A stretch of 64,000 nt of DNA from Streptomyces collinus. Lineage in GTDB: Bacteria; Actinomycetota; Actinomycetes; Streptomycetales; Streptomycetaceae. Location: contig NZ_CP133771.1 of assembly GCF_031348265.1 (NCBI RefSeq), forward strand, positions 5,704,001-5,768,000, written 5' to 3'. The translations under genes and the position numbers were made by a program. Positions 44,057-53,613 of the stretch are shown in pieces. Below the pieces are notes generated by a model that did no database searches, had not been told where the DNA came from, and was given only the letters and a program-made list of their open reading frames with translations. How positions within the stretch are numbered: the stretch's first letter is position 1; every line of letters starts with the position of its first letter.

Positions 44057-45196
44057 GTGTCGACGCCCCCGCCCCCCGGGAACCAGCCGCCCCCGGGCCT
44101 CTGCGGCCCGCCCCCGGCCAACGGGCCGCGGACATACGGCCCGTACGGCCCCGCCGGGCGTCCGTACGGCACCCCGGTCTCCGTCAACGCCCTGGCCGTC
44201 GCCGCCCTCGTGTTCGGCGTGCTCTGCTTCCTGCCCGCCGCCGGGCTCGTGCTGGGCCTGGTCGCGCTGCGGCAGATCCGGCGGTCCGGGCAGAGCGGCC
44301 GGGGCATGGCGATCGCCGGGTCGGTGCTGTCGTCCGCCGGAATCGTGCTGTGGGCGGTCGTGCTGACCACGGGAGCCGCGTCCGAGGTCTGGGAGGGCTT
44401 CAAGGACGGCGCGCGGGGCAACGAGAGCCTCTCGCTGGCCAAGGGCGACTGCTTCGACGCGCCCGGCGGGCTGGAGGGCGACACCTACGACGTCGACCGG
44501 GTGCCGTGCGAGGGCCGGCACGACGGCGAGGTGTTCGCGGTCGTCACGCTGCCGGGCGGCGCCTTCCCCGGTGACGCGAGGATCACCGGCATCGCCGACG
44601 AGAAGTGCTACGCCCTCCAGGGCCGGTACGCCATGGACACCTGGGCCATGCCGGCCGATGTCGACGTGTACTACCTGCTGCCGTCCCGGGAGAGCTGGCG
44701 CTTCGGCGACCGCGCGATCACCTGCCTCTTCGGCAACACCGAGGCCGGGATCAAGCTGACCGGCTCCCTGCGCGGCGATCCCACCACGCTCGACACCGAC
44801 CAGGCCGCCTTCCTGTCGACGGCCAACGCCCTCGACGCGGCACTCTACGAGGAGCCGGAGAACACCCCCGACGACGACCTCACCGCCCACCGGGCCTGGG
44901 CCGGCCGGGTCCACGACGTGCTCGGCGAGCAGACCGAGGCGCTGCGCGGACACACCTGGCCGGCCGGTGCCCGCAAGCCCGTCGCCGGTCTGGTCGAGGA
45001 CCTGGAGGACGCCCGGGAGGAGTGGCGGAAGGCGAGCACCGCCGGTGACGCCGGCACGTACTACACGCACTACGACAAGGCGTACGGCTTCGTGGACGGC
45101 CGGGCGACCGTCACGGCGCGCAAGGCCCTCGGGCTGGCGGCGACCCCGCCGGTCCCTGGGGAGGACGAGAGCCGGGACCCCGAAGCACAGGTGTGA
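44057..45196 (+). CDS. DUF4190 and septum-formation domain membrane protein
   Basis: A 379-residue protein with a Pro/Gly-rich cytoplasmic N-terminus (about 1-45), a DUF4190 pair of membrane segments (about 46-70 and 82-108, joined by ALRQIRRSGQSGRGMAIAG), then an extracytoplasmic domain of the septum-formation family (KGDCFDAPG, VDRVPCEGRHDGEVFAVV, ITCLFGN) with four cysteines able to pair. GTG 44057 lies downstream of AGGAG (12 bases) and TACGAT (43997). Role unknown; the family name comes from a mycobacterial protein. Confidence 0.8.
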   Translation: MSTPPPPGNQPPPGLCGPPPANGPRTYGPYGPAGRPYGTPVSVNALAVAALVFGVLCFLPAAGLVLGLVALRQIRRSGQSGRGMAIAGSVLSSAGIVLWAVVLTTGAASEVWEGFKDGARGNESLSLAKGDCFDAPGGLEGDTYDVDRVPCEGRHDGEVFAVVTLPGGAFPGDARITGIADEKCYALQGRYAMDTWAMPADVDVYYLLPSRESWRFGDRAITCLFGNTEAGIKLTGSLRGDPTTLDTDQAAFLSTANALDAALYEEPENTPDDDLTAHRAWAGRVHDVLGEQTEALRGHTWPAGARKPVAGLVEDLEDAREEWRKASTAGDAGTYYTHYDKAYGFVDGRATVTARKALGLAATPPVPGEDESRDPEAQV

Positions 45197-45343
45197 CGGC
45201 CGCCATAGCGGGGAGAAACCGCCTGCGTAAAGCCCTCAGGGCCACCATGTCATCACATCGAGTGATTCTCTGGCCTTTGCTTGCACCGCGGAACCTACGG
45301 TTGCCACGCTGTTGCTGTCTGTACAACCTGATGGGAGCGGCCA

Positions 45344-46096
45344 GTGACATTCGGTGAGCAGCCGGCGTACCTGCGCGTCGCGGGTGATCTCCGCCAGAAG
45401 ATCGTCGACGGTCAGCTGCCACCGCACACCCGCCTGCCCTCCCAGGCCAGAATCCGCCAGGAGTACGGGGTCTCGGACACCGTCGCGCTGGAGGCCCGCA
45501 AGGTGCTCATGGCGGAAGGCCTGGTCGAGGGCCGCTCCGGCTCGGGGACGTATGTGCGCGAGCGGCCCGTGCCCCGGCGCATCTCCCGCTCCGGCTACCG
45601 CCCGACGGGCGGGGCCACCCCGTTCCGCCAGGAGCAGGCCGACGGCGAGGGCCGCGGCACCTGGGAGTCCAGCAGCGAGCAGTCCGAGGCGAGTGTCGCG
45701 GTCGCCGAGCGGCTGGGCATCGAACCGGGCGAGCGGGTCATGTGCACGCGGTACCTCTACCGCGAGGGCGGTGAGGCGATGATGCTCTCCATGTCCTGGG
45801 AGCCCCTCGCCGTGACGGGCCGTACGCCCGTGATGCTGCCGGAGGAGGGGCCGGTCGGCGGCATGGGCGTCGTCGAGCGCATGCGCGCCATCGACGTGAT
45901 CGTGGACAACGTCACGGAGGAGGTCGGCGCCCGGCCGGGCCTCGCCGAGGAACTGCTCGTCCTGGGCGGTGTCCCGGGGCATGTGGTCCTGGTCGTCCAG
46001 CGCACGTTCTACGCCTCCGGCCGCCCGGTCGAGACGGCCGACGTGGTCATCCCGGCCGACCGGTACCGGGTCGCCTACCACCTTCCGGTCAAGTAG
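45344..46096 (+). CDS. GntR/HutC-family transcriptional regulator
   Basis: A 250-residue regulator with a GntR winged helix (about 7-73: YLRVAGDLRQKIVDGQLPPHTRLPS and the VLMAEGLVEGRSGSGTYV wing) and a UTRA ligand domain (about 95-245). GTG 45344 follows GGGAG. A tctgtacaa stretch (45319-45327) just upstream resembles HutC-type half-sites and could be an autoregulatory operator. No transport or catabolic genes adjoin, so the ligand is unknown. Confidence 0.93.
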   Translation: MTFGEQPAYLRVAGDLRQKIVDGQLPPHTRLPSQARIRQEYGVSDTVALEARKVLMAEGLVEGRSGSGTYVRERPVPRRISRSGYRPTGGATPFRQEQADGEGRGTWESSSEQSEASVAVAERLGIEPGERVMCTRYLYREGGEAMMLSMSWEPLAVTGRTPVMLPEEGPVGGMGVVERMRAIDVIVDNVTEEVGARPGLAEELLVLGGVPGHVVLVVQRTFYASGRPVETADVVIPADRYRVAYHLPVK

Positions 46097-46436
46097 CCGG
46101 CGCCCGCATCCGCCCCGCGGTGCGCTCCCCGCGCGCCCCGCTCACACCGCCGCCCTGCGGACCGTCGCGGGGCGGGGTGGCGAGGGTCCCGGGGGCGTTC
46201 GTCATGTGCGCAGGTCGACGGGCGTGTATGCGGTATGCCTCCGGCTGCTTGCGCCGAGGTACGCGGACGGCGCGTTCGTCACCGTGCGCCCCTGGGTTCT
46301 GGCTGGTTGCGTACCTCTTTGTGAAAAGCCGTATTCGCTCCGTGAAGGTTAGGCGTAGGGTCGGGCATATGCGCATTGCGGTTTCCTTAGCGGGTGGGGT
46401 ACGGCACAGGCCGCGGGTGGGAAGTGGAGGGGCGCG
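46097..46436. other. 340-base intergenic region
   Basis: No gene is supported. The second half (about 46300-46380) is less GC-rich than its surroundings and probably holds the promoter of the small gene at 46437, whose ribosome site GGAGG ends eight bases before the ATG. I see no hairpin terminator for the GntR gene. Confidence 0.5.
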
Positions 46437-46631
46437 ATGAACGACAGCACGGTCACTCTTCCCTGGCTCGTGATACGAGAGGACGACAACGGCAACCGCT
46501 ACCGAGTGGGCCGGTACGCGACCCGGGCCGAGGCCCAGAAGATCGCGGACAGCCTCGACGGTCGCGGCCACAAGCAGCTCTACTGGGTCGAGCGGCTCGG
46601 TCAGAACGGGCCGGCCGTGGCGCACGACTGA
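46437..46631 (+). CDS. Small conserved protein (64 residues), SPOR-like
   Basis: A short protein with a WLVIREDDNGNRYRVGRYATRAEAQKIADSLDGRGHKQLYWVERL core: two strands around a helix, as in SPOR-type folds (quoted in pieces: WLVIREDDNGNRYRVG, ATRAEAQKIADSLDGR, QLYWVERL). GGAGG ahead of the ATG and normal codon use support it. It lacks signal and membrane segments. Similar short proteins occur in many Streptomyces; function unknown. It precedes the NUDIX gene by 61 bases. Confidence 0.8.
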   Translation: MNDSTVTLPWLVIREDDNGNRYRVGRYATRAEAQKIADSLDGRGHKQLYWVERLGQNGPAVAHD

Positions 46632-46692
46632 CGCCGCGGGAGCGGCCCGGGGAGGGCCCCGGAGGCTGGCGGGGCTCCCGTAGGCTCCCCGC

Positions 46693-47148
<456 letters not shown>

Positions 47149-47255
47149 AGCCGGCCGGGGGGTGCGGCCCGATCGCGTGGTCACGGGAGCGCCCCTAGGC
47201 CTTTCGTGCCACTGTGCGCTGCCCCGCGCGATACTCCGCCCCGGATATCGGGTAT

Positions 47256-47714
47256 GTGCCCATTAACCCCATGAATTTGGACATGGGCGGGGCTCCTGCC
47301 TGGGAAGTGATCGGCGTGATCGACACCGAAGGTGACTGCGCCGAGTGGGCTTTTCCCGCCGAACCGGGCGCCGTACGCACCGCCCGCCAGGCCGTGCGCG
47401 GCCAGCTCCGCGACTGGGGTCTCGACAGCCTCGCGGACCTCGCGGCACTGCTGGTCAGCGAGTTGGTCACCAACGCCCTGCGGCACGCCACGGGCCCCAT
47501 CGGGGTCCGCCTGGTCCGCCCCTCCGACCTGGGCGCCGTCCTCCTGGTCGAGGTCTCCGACCCGCTGCCGGACCCGCCCCGCGAGCGGGCCGCCAGACTC
47601 GATGACGAGAGCGGCCGCGGACTGCACCTGGTGGCCTCCTCCTCCCGCCGGTGGGGCACCCGGCCCGGCGTCTCGGGCAAGACGGTGTGGTTCGAACTCG
47701 CGGTGCCGGAGTGA
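47256..47714 (+). CDS. RsbW-like serine kinase/ATP-binding regulator
   Basis: A 152-residue stand-alone HATPase of the anti-sigma-regulator type, with SELVTNALRHATG (N-box), DESGRGLHLVASSSRRWG (G-box) and the KTVWFELAVP end. It matches the kinase tails of the two large SpoIIE proteins of the window and lies 252 bases before one of them, so it may take part in the same partner switching. The start is uncertain: GTG 47256 with GATATC upstream, or ATG 47271; neither has a ribosome site. Confidence 0.82.
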   Translation: MPINPMNLDMGGAPAWEVIGVIDTEGDCAEWAFPAEPGAVRTARQAVRGQLRDWGLDSLADLAALLVSELVTNALRHATGPIGVRLVRPSDLGAVLLVEVSDPLPDPPRERAARLDDESGRGLHLVASSSRRWGTRPGVSGKTVWFELAVPE

Positions 47715-47966
47715 AAATCCGGTGTACGTACGTCCTGCCGCTGTAGAGCGAATGGTTCAGGCCAGTGGCGGTTGCCGGCCGACGGGATTCGACGCCGTGT
47801 CCCCTGGTTAGAAGACTGGAAGTGTTGTCACGGTCCGGACCGAAAACCATCGGGACCGTGCTGTGATCGTGAACACCGTGTTGTGCGGCACCGTAGTGCT
47901 GGATACTGCGGGCAGCCGCCCCCGGTGACCGGTGCCGGACGCGGTGAGCTGGAGGGGACGGTTCGC

Positions 47967-50603
47967 GTGAGCGAGATACCAGCGAAGGCCACGGAGTCCG
48001 AGGACCCGTCGGAGGGCGCGAGGGCGAGGGCTGCCGACGGCCTGGCCTCCGCGGTGGGAGGTGCGCTCGCGGCCGACGGGGTCCCGCAGGGGGACGGCAT
48101 GTGGCAGAGCAGTCCCCCCGGATCCATCTACGACTACATCAAGGTCGCGTCCTTCTCCATCGGCCCCGACGGACTGGTCGAGCAGTGGAGCCTGCGCGCC
48201 GAGCACCTCTTCGGCATCCCCGCCGACCGCGCCGTCGGCATGGACCCCATCGAGGCGTTCATCGACCCGCGCCACCGCGAGCGCGGCATGCGCAAGATGG
48301 CCGAGATCCTCGACGGCCGCGAGTGGACCGGCGTGGTGCCCTTCCGGATGCCGAGGGGCGTCGAGGGGGAGTGCGGCCACGAGGGGCTCGCCGAGGTGTA
48401 CGTCATGCCGACGCGTACCGAGGAGGGCGAGAAGGCCGCCGTCTGCATCGTCGTCGACGTGCGCACGCTGCGCAGCATCGAGACCGACCTCGCCGCCTCG
48501 CAGGCCATTTTCAGTCAATCCCCGTTCGGTTTCCTGCTGATCGACCCCGATCTGCGGGTCCGCCGCGTCAACCAGCGGTTCGCCTCCATCTTCGGCGGCA
48601 CGCCCGACGACCACCGCGGCAAGGGCGTCCACGACTACCTCCAGCGCGGCGAGGCCGACCGGGTCGCCGCCACCCTGCGGCGGGTGCTGGAGACCGGCAG
48701 CTCCATCACCGACATGCACGTCACGGGCTTCGTGCCGGGCTCCGACGAGCGCCGCCACTGGTCCGTCAACCTCTATCGCGTGCACAGCGGTTCGGGCCGC
48801 CCCATCGGCATCGCCTGGCTCGGCATCGACATCACCGCCCGCCGCGCCGCCGCCCGCGAGGCCGCCGCCGCCCGGCGCAACCTCGCCCTGCTGAACGAGG
48901 CCGGCGCCCGCATCGGCAATTCCCTCGACCTGGAGACCACGGCACGGCAACTCCTCGACGTCGTCGTCCCCGGGTTCTGCGACCTGGCCACGGTCGACCT
49001 CTACCAGGGCCTGCTGGCCGGCGACGAGACCCCGCCCGGCCTCGCCGACGGCAGCGCCGAGCTGCGCCGGGTCGCCTTCGCCAGCGCCGTCTCCGACGCG
49101 CCCTTCGCCGGCACCGGCGTGCCCGTCGCGGTGGGGGCCGTCCACCACTACCCGTTCAACTCGTCCTGCGCGGACGCCCTGCGCACGGCCCGTCCGCAGA
49201 CCGTCCCGGGCGAGGACGGCGGGCTGGTGCAGTCCACGCTCGCGGTGCCGATGGTCGCCCACGACACGGTCGTCGGGCTGGCGCAGTTCGCCCGGACGAA
49301 GGGCAGCGAGCCGTTCGGCGACCGGGACCGCGACCTCGCCGTGGAACTGGCCGCGCGGGCCGCCGTCTGCATCGACAACGCACGCCTCTACCGCCGTGAG
49401 CACGAACGCGCGTTGATACTGCAACGGTCCCTGCTCCCGCCCGGCGACCCGGAGGCCTCCGGTCTCGACATCGCCTGCCGCTACCTGCCCGGCAGCGTCA
49501 ACACCGGCCGGCCCAGCGAGGTCGGCGGCGACTGGTTCGACGTCATCGAACTGCCCGGGCACCGCACCGCGCTGGTCGTCGGCGACGTCATGGGCCGCGG
49601 GCTGCGCGCCGCCGTCGCCATGGGCGAACTCCGCACGGCGGTCCGCACCCTGGCCCAGCTCGACCTGGAACCGGCCGAGGTGCTCTCCCAGCTGGACGAG
49701 ATCGCCCGCGGCCTCGGCGCCCCCGGCGGGGTGCAGCAGGCGACCCGGGCGGCCCGCCGCCCCCGCGAGGCGGACCTGTCGGAGGTGTACCTCGCCACCT
49801 GCGTCTACGCCGTCTACGACTCCGTCACCCGGCGCTGCACCTTCGCCAACGCGGGACATCTGCCACCCGTCCTGGTCGAGCCGGGCGAGCCGGCGCTGAT
49901 GCTCGACGTGCCGCCGGGCATGCCGCTCGGCGTCGGCGGGGAGCCCTTCGAAGAGGTCGAGGTCGAACTGCCCGAAGGCGCCCTGCTCGCGCTCTACACG
50001 GACGGCCTGGTCGAAAGCCGCGACCACCCCCTGGACGAAGGGCTCCAGGCCTTCGTCAGCGCGCTCTCCGACCCGACCCAGCCGCTGGAGGACGTCTGCG
50101 ACCACGTCCTCAACACCCTCGACACCCACCACGGCGAGGACGACATCGCGCTGCTGATGGCACGTGTACAGGGACTGCCCACGGATTCCGTCGGCGACTG
50201 GACCCTGCCGCGCGAGCCGCGCAGCGTGGGCCGGGCCCGCGAGTACGCCCGCGCCCAGCTGCTCGCCTGGGACATGGAACCCCTGGTCGACACCACGGAA
50301 CTGCTGGTCAGCGAACTGGTCACCAACGCCCTGCGCTACGGCGAGGGCGAGATCCGGCTGCGCCTCCTGCTCGACCGCACCCTGGTCTGCGAGGTCTGGG
50401 ACTCCGGCCTGGTCCAGCCCCGCCGGCGCCGCGCCCGCGACACCGACGAGGGTGGCCGCGGCCTCCAGCTGGTCGGCCTCCTCAGCGCCGCGTGGGGCTC
50501 CCGCCGCACGCCCCGGGGCAAGACGGTGTGGTTCGAACTGCCCCTGCCCGGAGGCGACACGAGCCTGACAGATCCGGCGGAGGCGTTGCTGAGCCTGTTC
50601 TGA
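47967..50603 (+). CDS. PAS-PAS-GAF-SpoIIE phosphatase with HATPase domain
   Basis: An 878-residue multidomain regulator: two PAS domains (about 50-160 and 170-290), a GAF domain (about 315-480), a PP2C phosphatase (about 500-725 with GGDWFDVIELPG, VVGDVMGRG, YTDGLVESR, DDIALLMA) and a RsbW-like kinase (about 740-868 with SELVTNALRYGEG and DEGGRGLQLVGL). It should sense a small ligand, redox or light and set the phosphorylation of an anti-anti-sigma factor. GTG 47967 has GGAGGGG nine bases upstream. It shares build with the phosphatase at the left end of the window. Confidence 0.94.
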   Translation: MSEIPAKATESEDPSEGARARAADGLASAVGGALAADGVPQGDGMWQSSPPGSIYDYIKVASFSIGPDGLVEQWSLRAEHLFGIPADRAVGMDPIEAFIDPRHRERGMRKMAEILDGREWTGVVPFRMPRGVEGECGHEGLAEVYVMPTRTEEGEKAAVCIVVDVRTLRSIETDLAASQAIFSQSPFGFLLIDPDLRVRRVNQRFASIFGGTPDDHRGKGVHDYLQRGEADRVAATLRRVLETGSSITDMHVTGFVPGSDERRHWSVNLYRVHSGSGRPIGIAWLGIDITARRAAAREAAAARRNLALLNEAGARIGNSLDLETTARQLLDVVVPGFCDLATVDLYQGLLAGDETPPGLADGSAELRRVAFASAVSDAPFAGTGVPVAVGAVHHYPFNSSCADALRTARPQTVPGEDGGLVQSTLAVPMVAHDTVVGLAQFARTKGSEPFGDRDRDLAVELAARAAVCIDNARLYRREHERALILQRSLLPPGDPEASGLDIACRYLPGSVNTGRPSEVGGDWFDVIELPGHRTALVVGDVMGRGLRAAVAMGELRTAVRTLAQLDLEPAEVLSQLDEIARGLGAPGGVQQATRAARRPREADLSEVYLATCVYAVYDSVTRRCTFANAGHLPPVLVEPGEPALMLDVPPGMPLGVGGEPFEEVEVELPEGALLALYTDGLVESRDHPLDEGLQAFVSALSDPTQPLEDVCDHVLNTLDTHHGEDDIALLMARVQGLPTDSVGDWTLPREPRSVGRAREYARAQLLAWDMEPLVDTTELLVSELVTNALRYGEGEIRLRLLLDRTLVCEVWDSGLVQPRRRRARDTDEGGRGLQLVGLLSAAWGSRRTPRGKTVWFELPLPGGDTSLTDPAEALLSLF

Positions 50604-50784
50604 GGGGCCCCGCGGCGGAAAAGCCGCTACCGCCTCACCGCCGTCCCGCCGGCGGAGCCGCCCGCCCGGCCCGCGGGGGCCTCCGCGCGTACGGCACCCG
50701 CCCGGACCCCCGGCTGATCGCAACCGAACGCCCGTTCTGCTCGTCCTCCCCGGCAACATCAACCGCATCACCGGGGGAGACGGC

Positions 50785-51870
50785 ATGGACCGCACGGAAA
50801 CCGGCGACAGCGAGAACTCCGCACCGCCGCAGGGGGAACCCACGCCCGGCCCCAAGAGCGATACGAGGCGCAGGCGTTGGGTGAGACGTACGGCCATCGC
50901 CGTCCCCCTGCTCCTCCTGCTCCCCCTCCTCGCCGTTCTGACGGCCCTCCGCGTCAACTACATGGGCGACCCGGCGGACGGCACCCAGACCCGCGACCGC
51001 GACGCCCTCTGGCTCGGTCACGCCTGGGTCGACGGACGGAAGAAGGACGCCGACGTCGACGCCCTGGCGCGGCGGCTGAAGGACACCGGCATCCGTGACC
51101 TGTACGTCCACTCGGGTCCGCTGGAGCACGACGGCACCCTCCCGAAGTCGGTGTATCCGAGGGCCCGCTGGTTCATCGACGCCGTCCACGAGAAGATCCC
51201 CCGCGTCCGCGTCCAGGCCTTCCTCGGTGACGTCCTCGCCTCCGAGAACAGCGAGGGCATGCTCCTGAACGACCCGGACACCCGCGCGGCCGTCGTCCGC
51301 TCCGCCCGCCAGGTCCTGGACACCAGCTACGAGGGCATTCACATCGACCTGGAACCCATGCCGTCCGGCGACCGCGACTTCCTCACCCTTCTCGACGCCC
51401 TGCGCCGCGAGACCCGCTCCCGTGACGCGCAACTCTCCGTCGCCGCCCACCAGATCGACCCGCTCCCGAACCTGCACACCGTGTTCGGCCTGTTCACCGA
51501 ACACCCCAAGTGGTGGTCGCAGGAGTTCTTCGGCCAGGTCGCCCGCCGCGTCGACCAGATCGCCCTGATGTCGTACGACACCGCCCAGCCCCTGGAGGGC
51601 ACCTACGGCGGCTTCGTCGCCCAGCAGACCTCCCTCGCCCTGGAGGTCACCCCGCCCTCCACCGACCTGCTGATGGGGCTGCCCTTCTACTACGAGAGCA
51701 ACTTCACCCACTGGGGCCACGCCGAGACCGTCCCCGCGGCCGTACGGGGCGTACGGCTCGGGCTGTCCCGCACCGACGCCGACCGGGCCAACTTCGGCGT
51801 CGCGCTGTACATCGACTTCGCCGCCACCGAGGCGGACTGGCGTGCGTACAAGGAAGACTGGGTGCGGTGA
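50785..51870 (+). CDS. Membrane-anchored GH18-like protein
   Basis: A 361-residue protein with a charged N-terminus, one signal-anchor helix (about 35-55) and an extracytoplasmic TIM-barrel-like domain. The strand YEGIHIDLEPM carries the DxE acid typical of family 18 hydrolases, and VDQIALMSYDTA is the usual following strand, so a glycosidase acting at the wall is possible. Only the DxE pair of the normal DxxDxDxE motif is present. Start ATG 50785 follows GGGGGAG. It overlaps the downstream phosphotransferase gene (GTGA). Confidence 0.7.
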   Translation: MDRTETGDSENSAPPQGEPTPGPKSDTRRRRWVRRTAIAVPLLLLLPLLAVLTALRVNYMGDPADGTQTRDRDALWLGHAWVDGRKKDADVDALARRLKDTGIRDLYVHSGPLEHDGTLPKSVYPRARWFIDAVHEKIPRVRVQAFLGDVLASENSEGMLLNDPDTRAAVVRSARQVLDTSYEGIHIDLEPMPSGDRDFLTLLDALRRETRSRDAQLSVAAHQIDPLPNLHTVFGLFTEHPKWWSQEFFGQVARRVDQIALMSYDTAQPLEGTYGGFVAQQTSLALEVTPPSTDLLMGLPFYYESNFTHWGHAETVPAAVRGVRLGLSRTDADRANFGVALYIDFAATEADWRAYKEDWVR

Positions 51871-52862
51871 CCACGACCCGACGCCCCCTCACCGTCACCG
51901 ACCTCGCCCCCCTCGCCCGCGCCGCGCTGGGCCGGTCCCGCGCCCTCACCGGCGTGGAACGCCTGCGCGGCGGCACCAAGAAGGGCGTCTACCGCCTCAC
52001 CCTCGACGACGGCTCCACGGCCGTCGCCTACGTCTGGTCCGCCGACGAGGACTACTGGGACCAGCCGGACCCCGACCCCCGTGACCCCTTCTCCCACGGC
52101 ACCGGCCTCGGCCTGTTCACTGCGGCCCACGACCGCCTGGCAGCAGCGGGTGTCCGCACGCCCCGCCTCCGGTTCGCCGACTCCACGCACACGCACCTGC
52201 CCGCGGACGTGGCCGTCGTCGAGGACCTGACCGGCGGCAGTCTGGAGGACGCCCTGGCCCGCGACCCCGACGGGGCTCCGCAGGCCTTGGAGCGGATGGC
52301 CGAGCTGCTCGCCGCCCTGCACAGCCACACCGGTCCCCGCTTCGGGAAGGTCGCCGTCGTGGACGGCGGCGGTTCCTCGTACGGCGTTTCCTGCACGCAG
52401 CGCGTCACCGAGGCCGCCCTGCGCTGCATCGCCGAAGCCGCCGCACGCGACCCCCGCGCGGCCGTCGCCCGCCGGGAGCTGGAGGAGGAGATCCACGCCC
52501 TGGCCGCCGAGGTCGGGCCCCGCGACCGCCACACCCTGATCCACGGCGAACTCGGGGCCGACCACGTCCTGCTCACGCCCGGCGGACAGCCCGCGCTCAT
52601 CGACGTCGAAGGCCTGATGTACTTCGACGTGGAGCACGAACACGTCTTCCTCCGGCTCCGCTTCGGCCCCCACTACGAGGCCCTGCGCGCCCCCGGCCTG
52701 GACGAGGCCCGCCTGCGGCTCTACCGCCTGTCGATGCACCTCGGTCTGGTCTCGGGCCCGCTGACCCTGATCGAGGGCGACTTCCCGCACCCGGAGCGGA
52801 TGCGGGAGATCGCGGAACACAACCTCCACCAGGCGCTCAGCCTGCTGAAGAGCGCCTCCTGA
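51867..52862 (+). CDS. Aminoglycoside phosphotransferase-fold kinase
   Basis: A 331-residue kinase-fold protein with the nucleotide loop LRGGTKKGVYRLTL, the catalytic-loop motif LIHGELGADHVLL (HGE in place of HGD) and the metal motif ALIDVEGL (DVE). In APH enzymes the loop Asp acts as base; its replacement by Glu may lower or alter activity. It is translationally coupled to the GH18-like gene. Its last 26 bases overlap the end of the convergent sdhB. Substrate unknown; small sugars or homoserine-like alcohols are possible. Confidence 0.85.
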   Translation: MTTTRRPLTVTDLAPLARAALGRSRALTGVERLRGGTKKGVYRLTLDDGSTAVAYVWSADEDYWDQPDPDPRDPFSHGTGLGLFTAAHDRLAAAGVRTPRLRFADSTHTHLPADVAVVEDLTGGSLEDALARDPDGAPQALERMAELLAALHSHTGPRFGKVAVVDGGGSSYGVSCTQRVTEAALRCIAEAAARDPRAAVARRELEEEIHALAAEVGPRDRHTLIHGELGADHVLLTPGGQPALIDVEGLMYFDVEHEHVFLRLRFGPHYEALRAPGLDEARLRLYRLSMHLGLVSGPLTLIEGDFPHPERMREIAEHNLHQALSLLKSAS

Positions 52863-53613
52863 TCTTCGAGCCCAGCCACACCAGCGGGTCGTACTTGCGG
52901 TCCACCGCCCGCTCCTTCAGCGGGATCAGCGCATTGTCCGTGATCTTGATGCCCTCGGGGCAGACCTCGGTGCAGCACTTGGTGATGTTGCAGTAGCCGA
53001 GGCCGTGTTCGTCCTGGGCGGTGGCCTTGCGGTCCAGGCCGGATTCCGCCGCCGCGTCCAGCGGGTGCATGTCCAGCTCCGCCACCCGCATCAGGAAACG
53101 GGGCCCGGCGAACGCCTGCTTGTTCTCCTCGTGGTCGCGGACCACATGGCAGGTGTCCTGGCACAGGAAGCACTCGATGCACTTGCGGAACTCCTGCGAG
53201 CGGTCCACGTCCTCCTGCATCATCCGGTACTCGCCCGGAGCGACACCGGCCGGCGGCACGAAGGCCGGGACCTCCCTGGCCTTGGTGTAGTTGAAGCCCA
53301 CGTCGGTGACCAGGTCACGGACGACCGGGAACGCCCGCAGCGGCGTCACCGTGATCGTCTCCTCCCGGTCGAACACCGACATGCGCGTCATGCACATCAG
53401 CCGCGGGCGGCCGTTGATCTCCGCCGAGCACGAACCGCACTTGCCCGCCTTGCAGTTCCAGCGCACGGCGAGGTCGGGCGCCTGGGTGGCCTGGAGGCGG
53501 TGGATGATGTCGAGCACCACCTCGCCCTCGTTGACCTCGACCTTGAAGTCCTCCAGGCCGCCGCCGCCCACGTCCCCGCGCCACACCTTGAAGTGGGCCG
53601 TATAGCCGCTCAT
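52837..53613 (-). CDS. sdhB: Succinate dehydrogenase iron-sulfur subunit
   Basis: Passes electrons from the flavoprotein to quinone. The 258-residue subunit has the 2Fe-2S ligands (WNCKAGKCGSCSAEI and RLMC) and the cysteine clusters CIECFLCQDTCH and CCTEVCPEGI for the 4Fe-4S and 3Fe-4S centres. It overlaps the sdhA end by four bases. The gene set sdhA, sdhB, membrane anchor matches the mycobacterial Sdh1 type. The 3' end overlaps the phosphotransferase gene on the other strand. Confidence 0.96.
   Translation of the reverse strand: MSGYTAHFKVWRGDVGGGGLEDFKVEVNEGEVVLDIIHRLQATQAPDLAVRWNCKAGKCGSCSAEINGRPRLMCMTRMSVFDREETITVTPLRAFPVVRDLVTDVGFNYTKAREVPAFVPPAGVAPGEYRMMQEDVDRSQEFRKCIECFLCQDTCHVVRDHEENKQAFAGPRFLMRVAELDMHPLDAAAESGLDRKATAQDEHGLGYCNITKCCTEVCPEGIKITDNALIPLKERAVDRKYDPLVWLGSKIRRRSSAG

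Noticed and set aside
47808..50957. 1049-codon open frame on the minus strand
   Set aside because: It lies opposite the clear PAS/GAF/SpoIIE gene, has no domain and has the Gly/Val/Arg/Asp-rich composition of an antisense shadow in GC-rich DNA.
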